64,000 nucleotides of DNA, taken from the NCBI GenBank assembly GCA_963662155.1, contig OY759274.1:18436916-18500915 (forward strand). Reading direction: 5' to 3'. A model generated the notes under the pieces. The model was given only the letters and a program-made list of their open reading frames with translations, was not told where the DNA came from and ran no database searches. Numbering within the stretch: position 1 is the first letter of the stretch; the number at the start of each line of letters is the position of its first letter. Origin of the DNA: Lamellibrachia columna (taxonomy: Eukaryota > Annelida > Polychaeta > Sabellida > Siboglinidae). Of this stretch, positions 1 to 13,159 are shown piece after piece. A program made the translations under genes and the position numbers.

Positions 1-59
1 TACATGTCTGTCGTGCCACAAACAGGCGGACATGAATTTTATTTAGCAGCTCCCTCTCC

Positions 60-345
60 TCGAGAGACTCTAGGCAGTCAAAGTGCTGCACTTGAATTGG
101 GGAACAGCTGGCATCCTGACGTCGCTCCATCTTCTGATGACCACCAGTTGACATCTCTCGACGGTCTGGCGCCCGTTCATCGCTCGCTGACCTCTTTCTG
201 GGACACATATAATTACTCCATTGATTGTCCAATATATCTAGTTTCGAATACGTCGATGTTCTTGTCTTGGCTTCGTATGGGATACCATGTTTCGCATCCG
301 TACTGCAGGGTTGGTAGAACGTTTGAGCTGTGCCGAATTTTGACG
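60..345 (-). pseudogene. LINE reverse transcriptase C-terminal relic (block A, copy 1)
   Basis: On the minus strand, in from about position 330, a frame reads through LQYGCETWYPIRSQDKNID. The Tyr-Gly-Cys-Glu-Thr-Trp core is the usual signature just after the RT domain in many animal LINEs. The frame meets a stop within about 35 codons. The plus-strand open frame over the same bases is a shadow. Four copies occur in the window (also at 17.1, 24.8 and 47.0 kb), so the fragment was carried by segmental duplication rather than by independent insertions. Confidence 0.5.
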
Positions 346-584
346 TCATGCTAAATTTCTTGCCATTTCAAATTGTCCCTGAACTGATTGAAGGCTGCTA
401 ACGCACACTTTCCCTAATTTGCAGTTACGCAATTAACTATATATGTGCTTAGAAACAACCGTATTAATAAAGGAATGTAAACTTTTAATAAACAATCAAT
501 GTCCATCGAATTAGTGACAACTTGCTCAAACGACGCCGTCGCTTAGAATATGTTAATGGTACAAACTGTACTTGTCAATGGTGA

Positions 585-785
585 TTGCTTAGTGTTACGC
601 GCAATGACAGCGTTGCTTACTTAGTGTTACGCGCAATGACAGCGGTGCTTACTTAGTGTTACGCGCAATGACAACGTTGCTTACTTTGTGTTACGCGCAA
701 TGACAGCGTTGCTTACTTAGTGTTACGCGCAATGACAGCGTTGCATACTTAGTGTTACGCGCAATGACAGCGTTGCTTACTTTCT
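585..785. repeat. 32-bp minisatellite (block A, copy 1)
   Basis: About six tandem copies of a 32-bp unit with the core GTTACGCGCAATGACAGCG. Copies are almost identical and there are no unique spacers. The same array recurs at 17.67, 25.44 and 47.56 kb with different copy numbers. Confidence 0.9.
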
Positions 786-922
786 TAACAATCTTACTTA
801 CTAAAGTCGCAACTATATATTTTAGTTACAAATAAGCTGTTACAATTATATTTCCTATAATGTTATTTTTTTCTTCAATTGAGCACACACTTTAAAAGCA
901 CAGTGACGAGGCATCCTTAGCA

Positions 923-1462
923 TCATAGATACCACAAAGCATCATACTTCGAATTAACTGGAACTTCTACACGTATACTCGCACACTTGCACACAAGCAC
1001 GTACGAGCATTCTGCTAGATAGCGAAGTGATTCGCCCGTGAATTGTACGAGATGGTGGCGGAGAAGCACAACTAATTGGACAAGGCCGGTTAGTTGTACT
1101 ACTCTGCCAGCCGTCGAGTACAGTTTGCTGCAAGGTGCAGCGAAGTGGAACGTGAATGTCCCAGCGGTAATGGTGGCCCCACAGAGGATGCCTGGCAGAG
1201 CAGTTTGCTGGCGGGTTTGTTGGGTCGACGTAGACATCACTGCAGGTGCCAATGATAGGGACCTTCACAGCATCGTCGGCCGTGGTTGGACGTATAGCTG
1301 CCGCTGTGTCTTTGTCACTTGCACGCAACAAGACGGACGCCATCCCGTGTTTTTGTTTAACCTCGGCATTGTATACAATCTGGTTGATGACACGTCTTTG
1401 TGGCCACTGAGGTGAGCAGTAGCCTGTGTTTCTCCGTGATCCAGGAGCTGGTTTAAGGCAGC
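923..1462. repeat. Dispersed block B, copy 1 (function unknown)
   Basis: This block of about 540 bp is repeated at 27.3 and 47.8 kb. It is unusually GC-rich for the locus and is open in several frames on both strands; the longest is 173 codons on the minus strand. One copy (27.3 kb) lacks exactly 33 bp, which keeps the frames. I see no recognisable domain and no convincing splice sites, so I call it a repeat of unknown origin that might contain an old coding segment. Confidence 0.5.
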
Positions 1463-2126
1463 CCGATAGGGCCACAAACGCAGTAAACGTTACGCGTTGA
1501 TTTATATCTTAACGCGTTGAGTTATCAACCAATGCTTTCTCGGAGAAAATTAGCGAGCTGAGTTATCAGCCCACGAGGGCTCGAAGAAATTAACTTTGGT
1601 ATTTCGAAAACTGGCTCGTGGAGCATAGGGGGTCAATGCCAGTCTGGACTAGACAGTGTAACGGGGTTCACAATAAAGCCTAGATGGGTCCATTAGTATA
1701 GTAGGTACTGCTTCTAAAACATTCCCATTATAGATATTAGGTCATCCTACCGGCGTACTTGTATTGTCAGTTTGCCGGGTTCGAACAATAATATGGGTTC
1801 GGTTTACTAACGCCCGATATCCAGTGTTCGCTTTCCAAAAAATAAAATATCCTTTGGAGACTTGTCGACCCATACTGACAAGCGGACAATTTTTAATTTC
1901 TTGCATACCAAATAAATAAATAATACTGTAAATTACCGCCTTTTTTGTTTATGATGCGTAACTAAACTTAACATTCATTGTTTCGCCATCTGGTGAATAG
2001 CTAAATGAGTCATCATTGATTGACAATTTGATGCGTTAATTTCTTCGAGTCCTCACTGGTTGATAACTCGACACGTTAACATATTTTTTAGACGCGTGAC
2101 GTTTACCGCGTTTATGTCCCTATCGG
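1463..2126. mobile_element. Inverted-repeat (foldback/MITE-like) element, copy 1
   Basis: The left end begins CCGATAGGG and the right end finishes with CCCTATCGG. The similarity continues inward as an imperfect inverted repeat of roughly 90-140 bp: left about 1463-1600, right about 2036-2126, both containing GAGTTATCAACCA and CGAAGAAATTAA in opposite orientation. The interior of about 430 bp has no transposase. A target duplication is not obvious. Copies lie at 48,367-49,028 and, without the left end, at 32.3-33.2 kb. A non-autonomous DNA transposon is the best reading. Confidence 0.6.
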
Positions 2127-2214
2127 CCTGCCCTACTGATTTATCATGTTACGACTCACGGGGCGATTTGTGTTGTTGTCCGCTGTGTCCACTGCCTAGC
2201 ACTATCCGGACACC

Positions 2215-2470
2215 ATGCATACATACACGCGTACGTACATACATATATACATACATACCTACATACATATATACATACGTCCATACATAAATACATATTT
2301 ACATATATATATACGTACATAATTACATATTTACAAACGTACATACATACATTCATACATACATACATACATCCACATACGTACGTACTTACGTACATAT
2401 GTACATCAGTACACACGTACATACTTAGCTACATACATACATACATATGTATGTATATTATATATATATG

Positions 2471-2524
<54 letters not shown>

Positions 2525-2690
2525 CATACATACATATATACATACACGTAAACATGCATGCATACATATATACATACATACATAAATATATTCATACATA
2601 CATACATAAACACCTACATACATACGAACGTACGTACGTACGTACGTACGTACGTACGTACGTTCGTATGTATGTACATACCCCACATAC
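2215..2690. repeat. Compound TACA/TA/ACGT microsatellite
   Basis: Long runs of TACA with interspersed (TA)n, ending in a perfect run of alternating ACGT near 2630-2665. The same compound array in unit 3 is split by the CR1 insertion (49.1 and 54.8 kb). Open frames over it are simple-repeat artefacts. Confidence 0.95.
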
Positions 2691-5690
2691 CCCACATAAT
2701 GACCCCACCATTTCCAATCTGCAGAATGACCCCACCCATTTCACAATCACTAGAATGGTCCCATCCATTTCCCTATCACCAGAATTACCCCACATACTTC
2801 CCAACAACCAGATTGACCACACCCACTTCAAAATCGCCACTCAGAACCTCCCACTTCCTAAACAATATATTGAAAACCCACTTCTCAACCACCATATTGA
2901 CCCACCCACTTCAAAAACACCATGTTGAGCCACACTCGTCACAATCACCACAATGACCCCACCCATTTCCCTATCAACATAAACACCACACCCAAATGTA
3001 TATCATATAATATCCCACCAACTTCCCTTTCCAATCACAATAATGACCCCAACCACTTCCTAAATACCGGAAAGACCCAAACACTTCCCAATCACCTGAA
3101 TTTTCCCACACCTTCCCAATCACCAGAATGACCCCACCCACTGCTGAATGAGCAGGATGACCCCACCCACTGCTGAATGACCAGGATGACCGCCAACAAT
3201 TTTCTATTCACCGGTATGACCCAAACATTTCTTTCCCAATCTCCCAATGACCCACCCATTTTCCAATCACCATATTGGCCCCAGCCATTTCCCTATCACC
3301 AGAATTACCTCCACGCCCACTTCCCAATCACCATATTTAACCACTCACCTCCTAAACACGATATCGGCAACCCAATTACCAACCACAATATTGACCCACC
3401 CACATCCCAATCACCAGATTGACCCACCCACTTCCAAAACACCAAACTGACCGACACACGCTCAATTCAACATATTGAACCCACGACTTTCCCTATCATT
3501 GTAATTACCGCACCTTTTATCAATCCCATAAAAAATCCCACCCCCTTCTCAAACACCATATTGACCGACCCACGTCCGAATCAACATAATGACCCAACCT
3601 ATTTACCTATCATCTTAATTACCGCACCCACTTTTCAATCAAAAGAAATTCCCACACACATCCCAATCAGCAGAAGCAGCCTTCCCACTTCCCAATCACC
3701 GGAATTTTTCCACCCCTTCCCATCAACAGAATGACCCCACCCACTTACCAATCACTATAATGAACCCAACCACTTCCCAATCACCGGAATTACCCAAACA
3801 CTCCCCAATCACTAGATTTATCCCATCCATTTCAAATATGCAGAATCAATCCACCCATTTCACAATCACAAAAATAAAAACACCCTTTCCCCTGTCATCA
3901 TAATGACCACACCCACTTTTCAATCATATAATATCCGACCCACTTCCCAATCACCGGAATTTCTCCAACCCTTTCCATTCACCACAATGACCCAAAACAC
4001 TGCTCAATAAACATAGTGACCCCCAACAATTTCCCATTCACCGGTAGGATCCAAACACTTCCCAATCTCCAGAATGACCCCAACCATTTCTAAATAACCA
4101 CATCAATTTCCCTATCCCCAGAGTTACCCTACATACTTCCCAAACACTAGATTGACCCCGCCCACTTTCCAATCTCCACATTGAACCGCCCCTTCCTAAA
4201 CACTATTGACAGCCCACTTCCCAACAACCATATTGACAAACCCACGACTCAATCACCATATTGACCCACCCACTTCCAGTACACCATTTTGACCCACACT
4301 CGTCACAACCACCTATCATCACAATGACTACACCCAACTTTATAACATATAATATCCCACCAACTTCCCAATCACCAGAATTTCTCCACCCCTTTCCAAT
4401 CACCATAATGACCCCAACCACTTCCAAAATATCGGAAAGACCCAAACACTTCCCAATCACCGGAATTTTCCCACCCTTTCCCAACTAACAGAATAACCCC
4501 ACACACTGCTCAATGACCTGAAAAACCGCCAACAATTTCCCATTCACCGGTATGACCCAAACATTTCCTTCCCAATCACCAGATTGACTCACTCACTCCC
4601 CAATCTCCAGAATTACCAACCATTTTACACTCACCAGAAAGACCCCATCCATTTCCCTATCACCACAATTACGCCGCATACTTTACAACAACCAGACTAA
4701 ACCACGCCCACTTCTCAATCACCATACTGAACCGCCCACTTCCTAAACACCATATTGACAACCCACTTCCCAACCACCACATTGACCCACCCGCGTCCCA
4801 ATCACCAGACCCCAAGTATTTCCCTGTCATCGTAATTACCGCACCCACTTTTCAATCCCATAAAAATCCCACCCACTTCCAAATCATCAGAAGCAGCCCA
4901 CCCACTTCCCAATCACCGGAATTTCTCCAATCCTTCACATCAACAGGATAACCCCACCCACTCACCAATAACAAGAAGGAATCCAACCATTTCCCAAACA
5001 CCATATTGACCGACCCACATCCCAATCAACAGAATGACCTCACCCATTTTCCTATCATCATAATTATCCACCCACTTTTAAATCACAAAAAAAAGATCCC
5101 AACCCTTTCCCAATCACCAGAAGCAGCATACCCACTTCCCACATACCGGCATTTCTCCACCCTTCCCATCATCAAAATAACCCCTCCCACTTACCAATCA
5201 CCAGGATGACGCTAACCACTACCCAATGTTCGGAATTACTTCCCAATCACTAGAATGATCCCAACCACATCCCAAACACTAGAATGATCCCAACCACTTC
5301 CCAATCACTAGAATGATCCCAACCACTTCCCAATCACTAGAATGATCCCAACCACTTCCCAATCACTAGAATGATCCCAACCACTTCCCAATCACTAGAA
5401 TGATCCCAACCACTTCCCAATCACTAGAATGACCCCAACCACTTCCCAATCACTAGAATGATCCCAACCACTTCCCAATCACTAGAATGATCCCAACCAC
5501 TTCCCAATCACTAGAATGATCCCAACCACTTCCCAAACACCATATTGACCAACCCACGTCCCAATCACCAGATTGACCCTCCCACTTCCAAAACACCATA
5601 GTGTCGTACCCACGTCCCAATCAACAGAATGACCCCACCCATTTCCCTATCATCATAGTTACCCCACCCACTTTTCGATCACAAAAAAAA
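2690..5690. repeat. Degenerate satellite block, copy 1 (about 28-37 bp units)
   Basis: About 3 kb of C/A-rich sequence made of variable units around the core CCCAATCACCAGAATGACCC. Variants such as CATATTGACC, CATAATGACC and GGAATTTCTCCA alternate. The two sister blocks at 33.4 and 55.1 kb share the same order of variants, so the blocks were duplicated whole. The short open frames are not genes. Confidence 0.85.
5236..5535. repeat. Unit-1-specific expansion of a 29-bp satellite monomer
   Basis: About ten nearly identical 29-bp copies containing AATCACTAGAATGATCCCAA. The matching places in the other two blocks (about 36.0 and 57.77 kb) hold only one copy, so this is a recent local expansion. 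Confidence 0.85.
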
Positions 5691-5699
5691 TCACACCCA

Positions 5700-6101
5700 C
5701 TTCCCAATCACCAGAAGCACCCCATCCACTACCAAATCGACTGCAGCTGAAAGTTCATTAGCAAATACGTCTGCATCATTTCCACTTAAATGAAGCCCAT
5801 CCCTCTTGTACATATCAGTCATCCCCAAACAACATCCCCAGAAATCCACAAATCCAACTTCCTTTTCCCTAAATGTCTGCAGGACTAGCATGTTAATTGC
5901 AATTCTCCGGCAATTTCGATATCCCTGATCCCTGCGTCCCTTTACTGGTAAAATCCCTGACACCATTATCTGATCAACTCGCGTCTGCTTTAGTGCTCTG
6001 ATTAACTGCCTGTATTTCCTAAGTGTGACAGTTGTTTCCTCACTCTCTACATTATTCGTTCCTATGTGTACTAAGACAGATTCTCCCTTGCCCGGACCCA
6101 T
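5700..6101 (-). pseudogene. SGNH/GDSL-hydrolase domain relic of a CR1-type ORF1, copy 1
   Basis: The minus-strand frame of about 136 codons has GTNN (block III-like, in LVHIGTNNVESE) and the C-terminal D-G-L-H-L-S block, the hallmarks of the SGNH esterase domain in ORF1 of CR1 LINEs. It is clearly homologous to the ORF1 esterase of the CR1 at 51.3-51.8 kb. The block with the nucleophile serine is missing, and the 5' end stops where the inverted gene copy begins at about 6,102. It is a fragment, not a gene. Confidence 0.75.
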
Positions 6102-6660
6102 GATTTGTAGTTGTAGTTGTAGTAAGTGACAACATAAGGGATGGTCGTATCATTTCTCAAAGTCCACAAACGTGTAGCATTGCGTATTGGTGGGTGGTAG
6201 TTTGGTAGTCACTACCTTTTGTGGGACAAAGGAATGTTTTTTATGGGAACTATGCGCGTTATTTTATGTCCACAAACACGTATTGAGGGGTGTGCGGTGG
6301 TTGGAAACTATGCTAAGCATTAAGCGTTTTCTTGGACTTATGCGACGACCCCCTTAGTACTGCTAGCTATATCGCTTCGGTACTATGTTCTGAGAAAATG
6401 TAAGCAAAGGGATGCTGGTATTAGAGCAGAAAACTAATACATGCAGGGTGTGATAGTTTCTGAGAAAGAATCACAAAGGAAGCGGGTAGCAGTTAATCCA
6501 CTACAAGCCGTTTGCTGTTGTAACAACACGCATGCATTCACCACTAGTTCTGTGTTTGATCACTAGGAAGAAGCCAATGATCCGAGTTTGTTGGTGAATG
6601 CAGACAACGACGAGGCGTTCGGTTAGTGTCAGTTACAACAATGATTTGTAGCGTGAATTA
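6102..6660 (+). pseudogene. Inverted broken copy of the 10-Cys peptide gene, unit 1
   Basis: This + strand segment matches the 5' part of the minus-strand genes. The signal-peptide exon is gone: only its GTAAGT donor remains at 6,122, after a short TTGTAG stutter. The following intron is conserved. The 55-nt propeptide exon lies at 6,567-6,621, after a TAG acceptor (GATCACTAG) and before a GTTAGT donor. It stays open and encodes an acidic stretch with NDPSLLV as in the genes. No Lys-Arg exon or cysteine exon follows. An SGNH relic abuts the missing exon 1. Confidence 0.7.
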
Positions 6661-6686
6661 TATATATAATCGGCATGCGTGTTTGA

Positions 6687-6765
6687 ATGTATGTATGTAT
6701 GTATGTATGTATGTATGTATGTATGTATGTATGTATGTATGTGTGTATGTATGTATGTATGTATT
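6687..6765. repeat. (ATGT)n microsatellite
   Basis: Tetranucleotide array in the intron of the inverted gene copy. It is the reverse-complement counterpart of the (ATAC)n array in intron 2 of gene 1. Confidence 0.95.
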
Positions 6766-6837
6766 TATACATGAATGTGTGCAAGAATGTGTGCAAGTAT
6801 ACATATATAAATACACATGTACGTACATTCAGATGGA

Positions 6838-7062
6838 GACCCACGTTGTCGCGCTGGATAACTGAGCTGAGTGGAGTGGGGGTAGAGAGTGGAAAATAAT
6901 GGTCTGAGAACAGAACCTTGGGGAACGACACAAGAAATGGGGCCCACAGCCGCTATCTTCACTCTTTGATAACAAACAAGGTATCCATTGGGATTGGAGT
7001 TATTTACAGGACTGTCAATGCGTCTTTTGCTTTGAGAAATCGCAGACAAGTACGTCTATAGC
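6838..7062 (-). pseudogene. L2-like LINE reverse transcriptase fragment, copy 1
   Basis: Minus-strand frames contain VPQGSVLRPL, matching the RT motif VPQGSVLGP, and after a frameshift TPLSSVIQRDNVGLHL, which matches the stretch before the catalytic YADD in L2/CR1 elements. The catalytic Asp pair itself is absent. Other copies are at 59.0 kb and, shorter and in opposite orientation, in intron 2 of gene 1 at 11.6 kb. Confidence 0.65.
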
Positions 7063-7645
7063 TATTCCCCGTTGCGGCTTCTCTCGCCAGGTGGCGATGA
7101 TGTTTCGCGTCTTCTCAATCACAACGCAAGCAGACGACTGCACGGCTGTGCCAGTTAACGTTATCACAGGACTTTATTTGAATGTCTCCAATAGTTTGTT
7201 TACCATTTCGAGTGATCTTGAAAACATTTAATTAGACATTTGCCTTCAACATTAACTGTCACACTAAATACTCCATGTTTCTCACCAAAGCTGTTACAAG
7301 TAAATCTGTTTACAGTCTGGTTATTTATATGGACATGGGTAGTCGATTAAACATTGTATAGAATTATACTCATCCAATGAATTACGGATGTTTTGGTATT
7401 TATCCAAAAAAAATTTAATAAAAATGGAAATAACCCAGTGTCGTTACTATGAAGCAATTATCCACGTCAGAAGAACACACTACCATACCGGTTCAGTAAA
7501 CATGGATATATGTTGGTAACTTGAATATGTCATTCCAGTTGACATTATATTAAACTTTGACAATATTATTGTGCAATCCAAACCTTCAAATTTGTCATAA
7601 CATTTAAATAAAATCATTTAGAATCCCGCCGGTAACTTGGACTCC
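7063..7645. other. Duplicated non-coding segment
   Basis: Also present at 59.2-59.83 kb. Part may be older LINE sequence continuing from the RT fragment. I see no gene, RNA or site in it. Confidence 0.4.
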
Positions 7646-7649
7646 TGCT

Positions 7650-7762
7650 GGCATGGGCAGACCAAGCTGGCTGGCCATGCTGCACTCTGGCCATGGGCAG
7701 ACCAAGCTGGCGGGCCATGGACAGACCAAGCTGGCGGGCCGTGCTGCACGCTGGCCACCGAT
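7650..7762. repeat. 40-bp minisatellite, short allele (unit 1)
   Basis: About three partial units with the core GGACAGACCAAGCTGGCGGG. The same array has about 11 units at 37.43 kb and about 17 at 59.85 kb. Confidence 0.85.
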
Positions 7763-8160
7763 ATATTCACACCGACAACCATCTCGCTAAAATAAGAATA
7801 CGGCGCCTACATATTTTTTATTATGTCAAATTATTCAGGAATTTTAATTATACGAAACCCCGCAAATAGCATTTATTGAAAAAAAACTGGGATTACATTC
7901 CCAGGGATGGACATGCGCAGTGATTGCTTCCTGTCTTCCCTTGGACACCAGTCAACTGGCCTTGAATGAATGTGACTTCCTACATCTTGTCTGACGACTC
8001 ACTCATGCACATCTAGACATATTGACTGAGTTCACCGCCTTCCTTCCTGCTATATGCGTCCATGTCGAAGATAATCGTTCGACTCGTCCGTTCCGTTGAT
8101 GAGAACGACTGTGGATGAGCCGTCAGATTTGTGATGCGAAGCGCAAGATCGACAAGACGT
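7763..8160. other. Duplicated non-coding segment
   Basis: Repeated at 37.86-38.27 and 60.55-60.93 kb. Nothing recognisable. Confidence 0.4.
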
Positions 8161-8164
8161 TTGT

Positions 8165-8312
8165 TTTCCTTGTGGCGGGTCTTTGTATCATTGTCGAGCT
8201 TTCCTTGTTGTGAGGTCTTTGTATCACTGTCGAGCTTTCCTTGTGGTGGGTCTTTGTATCACTGTCGAGCTTTCCTTGTTGTGGGTCTTTGTATCACTGT
8301 CGAGTTTTCCGA
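8165..8312. repeat. 35-bp minisatellite (unit 1)
   Basis: About four units containing GTCTTTGTATCACTGTCGAG. There is one unit at 38.28 kb and three at 60.94 kb. The small open frame across it is repeat-derived. Confidence 0.85.
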
Positions 8313-9016
8313 CTGTACGTTTTCCTTTAGCTGTTATTTCGCCATTACACTGCTATTGATGCACACTGCTATCTGACATTCCGATCCATCGAAGCTGATT
8401 CCTTAGTATTCTAGTTTCTATGCTGTAGTTATAAGCTTTTTGCATGACGCTAACATTTGTTATGTGATTTTGTTATGTGATCTTGCCTGCGGATGTCCAA
8501 TATACGCTGTAGCTCGAACTGTGCGCTGCTGAACACATTAAAATAGTTTAATGTGATGGCTCTAAGTGGTCCACGTTTCGCTACCATACATTACAATTGG
8601 GGTTGAACGAACGTTGATGACACGTGCCTTCAGTTAGGTTACGATCGCGGGAATAGCCATATATCTAACACTCACAATGATTTCTAAGAAAGACAATGCG
8701 TGGTGATTGGGAGGTTGACCCTAAAACTAGCGGGATGTAACCGACAACTGGAGGGATATGTGAGGATGAAACCTCTGTCACACCTCTCCCAATAAGTAGG
8801 AAGTGCGAGAATGGAATATTGACCTGAAAGTAAGTAGGTGATGGAACGATAATACCACTATCAAAACCCCTCGTATGTATGACGTAGATGGTACTCCCAA
8901 AAGTGGAGGTTGATGAGGAACCCCCCCACCACCCGATGAAAGTGGGAGGTAGATACTTATGTCATACCCCTCTTGTATGGCAAGAATCGCTTTTAGGATG
9001 TTACTACACTATTAAC
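8313..9016. other. Duplicated non-coding segment
   Basis: Shared with 38.32-38.85 and 61.05-61.76 kb. It has several short indels between copies that do not keep any frame. No gene seen. Confidence 0.4.
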
Positions 9017-9024
9017 GTTTGTGT

Positions 9025-9832
9025 AGAGCCGGTAAGTAACGAAGTAGATCTACTTCGTTACTTTACTTGAGTAGTTTTTTTACTCTCTACTTGTAACGAA
9101 GTAGATTTTTATGGATCTACTTCTACTTGTAACGAAGTAGAATTACGCGTTACTTTGGTAAATGTAATGAAGTACCTACACCGGGCGTTTTATTTTTATT
9201 CCGCTGCATAATTATTCCGCTGCATACAGAAACGGCAAACACACTACGCGTGGAATCACCGCGCGTAAATCCGTAATCTGTTTTCTGATTCCCTAATTCA
9301 AAATCGACTGCGGAGTAGGATCGCTGACCTATATAAATCGAGTGTAGCCGATAGTCGCCATTTCTATTTTGATTTTCCGTTTGCGCGACCTGGCTTTCTA
9401 CACTTTATTTCGTTTTCGAGAGCATTCTATGCTATAGTCATGACAACGCCGACACAACTACAGCACGCGTGGCGAGCGTCAGTTTAGTGCAGAAGGCCTC
9501 ATCTTTAAGCCACTGCGTGTGTGCATCGGCGATACAGAGTTTGAGCAGCAGTTGTAAGCTGTGGGCCTTACGATATTTTACTGTCTTACCAGTGTGTGGA
9601 AGTATGTGTTTGTCTGCACGTGTTAACTTAAGAAGTAATATATTCTTTCTTATGATTGTGGGCTCGTTAGTCGTGTTCTACTTTTGTTTCTACTTCAAGT
9701 AGAAATTTTTACTTTCTACTTTTACTCAAGTAGATTTTTTTGGGGTACTTTTACTTCTACTTGAGTAGATTTTTCAGGATCTACTTCTACTTTTACTCAA
9801 GTAGAATAATGTTCTACTTGTTACAGCCTTGC
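9025..9832. mobile_element. hAT-like non-autonomous transposon with 8-bp target duplication
   Basis: Flanked by GTTTGTGT at 9,017-9,024 and 9,833-9,840, an 8-bp duplication as expected for hAT. The ends carry imperfect terminal inverted repeats (AGCCGGTAAGTAACGAAG against AGGCTGTAACAAGTAG inverted). Many subterminal AAGTAGA/TACTTGAGTA repeats are also present, typical of Tol2-like hATs. The interior has a TATAAA-like promoter and a short region with stops where a transposase start could once have been. Unit 2 has the unoccupied site at 38,855-38,862; unit 3 has a copy truncated on its right. Confidence 0.75.
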
Positions 9833-9991
9833 GTTTGTGTGACACATCATTGGTAATATTCATGGATCGGAAGAATTTACGTTCAGATTGTCCACAACGA
9901 TATGAATGTAGCGGTTATGTGTGTAAGCATTTTGCTCAACTAATGGTGTCATTTAAGCCAATAAAACAAACACATCTTTGGTGGAATACGG

Positions 9992-9997
9992 TTTATT
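9992..9997 (-). terminator. Polyadenylation signal AATAAA, gene 1
   Basis: TTTATT on the plus strand gives AATAAA on the minus strand about 290 nt past the gene 1 stop codon. It is conserved at 39,014-39,019 (gene 2) and 62,430-62,435 (gene 3). Confidence 0.55.
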
Positions 9998-10284
9998 ATC
10001 AATGACTTATTGACCATTTATAATGGCAAAAACAATTTAAAGCACAACTCACCCCCGTGTGAGCAACCATACTGTGTAACCGGTTACCGGTATTATCTTT
10101 CGTGCAAAACATAGACTAGTTACTGTGACAGTTATTATTGTAGACAAAGTTAGTATAACTAAATATTTCCAAGAGCACATGAAATGTAAACCAAAATGTT
10201 GGAGACACAGTCAAATACAGTCAAATGACAACGTTAACTGACACCACCTAGCAGTCATCTACTTGCATTGTGGCGACTCCTGAC

Positions 10285-12448
<2,164 letters not shown>

Positions 12449-12642
12449 TGTCTCTTCAAAGCAGCTATGTAAGGAGAAAAGTAATGCATTCAGCATATTA
12501 CTAATAATACATAACATGTTTTCTTTCTACTTAATGCTTATTCGCCAATTTCATTCAGTTAAATGTATTATTCTATGCTGATATGAAGAGCGACTTTTAA
12601 TAAAATCTAATTTCCTTGAAAACAAACGTCACACTTCCTTAC

Positions 12643-12695
12643 CCGATTCAGTGACAAGAAGTTCTTCGTTCAAGTGACGAGTCGTGCCCTTTCAG
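12643..12695 (-). other. 5' UTR exon of gene 1 (inferred)
   Basis: It lies between a start site assumed about 30 nt after the TATA box and the donor GTAAGG (12,642-12,637, preceded by AATCGG). The next acceptor is a pyrimidine-rich tract ending ACATAG, so exon 1 starts at 12,464, 16 nt before the ATG. The arrangement is conserved in gene 2 (donor after 41,527, exon 1 from 41,348). The start site itself is inferred. Confidence 0.6.
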
Positions 12696-12719
12696 TGTTG
12701 AATCCGACCTAGCCATCCC

Positions 12720-12727
12720 TATTTATA
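12720..12727 (-). promoter_or_regulatory. TATA box of gene 1
   Basis: TATAAATA on the minus strand about 270 nt upstream of the ATG, with a matching TATATAAA in gene 2. The sequence between the box and the UTR donor is strongly conserved. Confidence 0.65.
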
Positions 12728-12973
12728 CAGCAAGCAAGCGTGAATGTGCTGCGTGTATGTGATCATTGAAACGTATTCAGCAAAGCGAAGCATTACGTCA
12801 GCATGCAGACGTGTTCATTGTTAGTGACATCAGTATTTGTACGTTTTTTGTGCCGACGTAGACGTAATTTATTAGGTGAGTTTTTTCTGCAAACATCAGT
12901 ATAACGTGCTGATAGTTGTGACATTTTATCGCTACCGTACTCAACCTTCCTGCCTTAACACGTTTTTGTCAGT

Positions 12974-13159
12974 ATGCTGTTCACTTGTATTTTGCAAACA
13001 GTGAATATTGATCTGATTGGGTTATGTTACTGTTCACTTGGATGCCTAAGAATTGATTGGACCGAAGCAGAATTATCAAGGATCGTCGAAGAAGCTGCTG
13101 ATTATAGGGCTGACTCACCCCCAGACAACGTCAACGTCAGCTTAAATGCAATTCTCTAG
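12974..13159 (+). CDS. Possible divergent exon next to gene 1 (hypothetical)
   Basis: A plus-strand frame contains the protein-like stretch IDWTEAELSRIVEEAADYRA and ends at a TAG. Possible acceptors are TTTTTGTCAG at 12,972 and TTTGCAAACAG at 13,001. Unit 2 has the same segment at 41,914-42,083, but loss of one C in a CCCCC run shifts its last residues and ends it early. It lies about 250 bp from the gene 1 promoter in the opposite direction. I recognise no domain. It could be the last exon of an unrelated gene copied with the unit, or chance. Confidence 0.3.
   Translation: MLFTCILQTVNIDLIGLCYCSLGCLRIDWTEAELSRIVEEAADYRADSPPDNVNVSLNAIL

Noticed and set aside
1265..1477. Tyrosine-recombinase-like ending (SGHKDVSSTRLYT) in block B, minus strand
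   Set aside because: Superficial likeness to LGHxxxxTTxxYT only. No catalytic Arg/His context, and it ends without the expected C-terminal helix.
2592..4488. Proline/serine/threonine-rich short proteins in the satellite block
   Set aside because: Frames follow the satellite monomers, are not conserved in length between the three blocks and lack splice sites.
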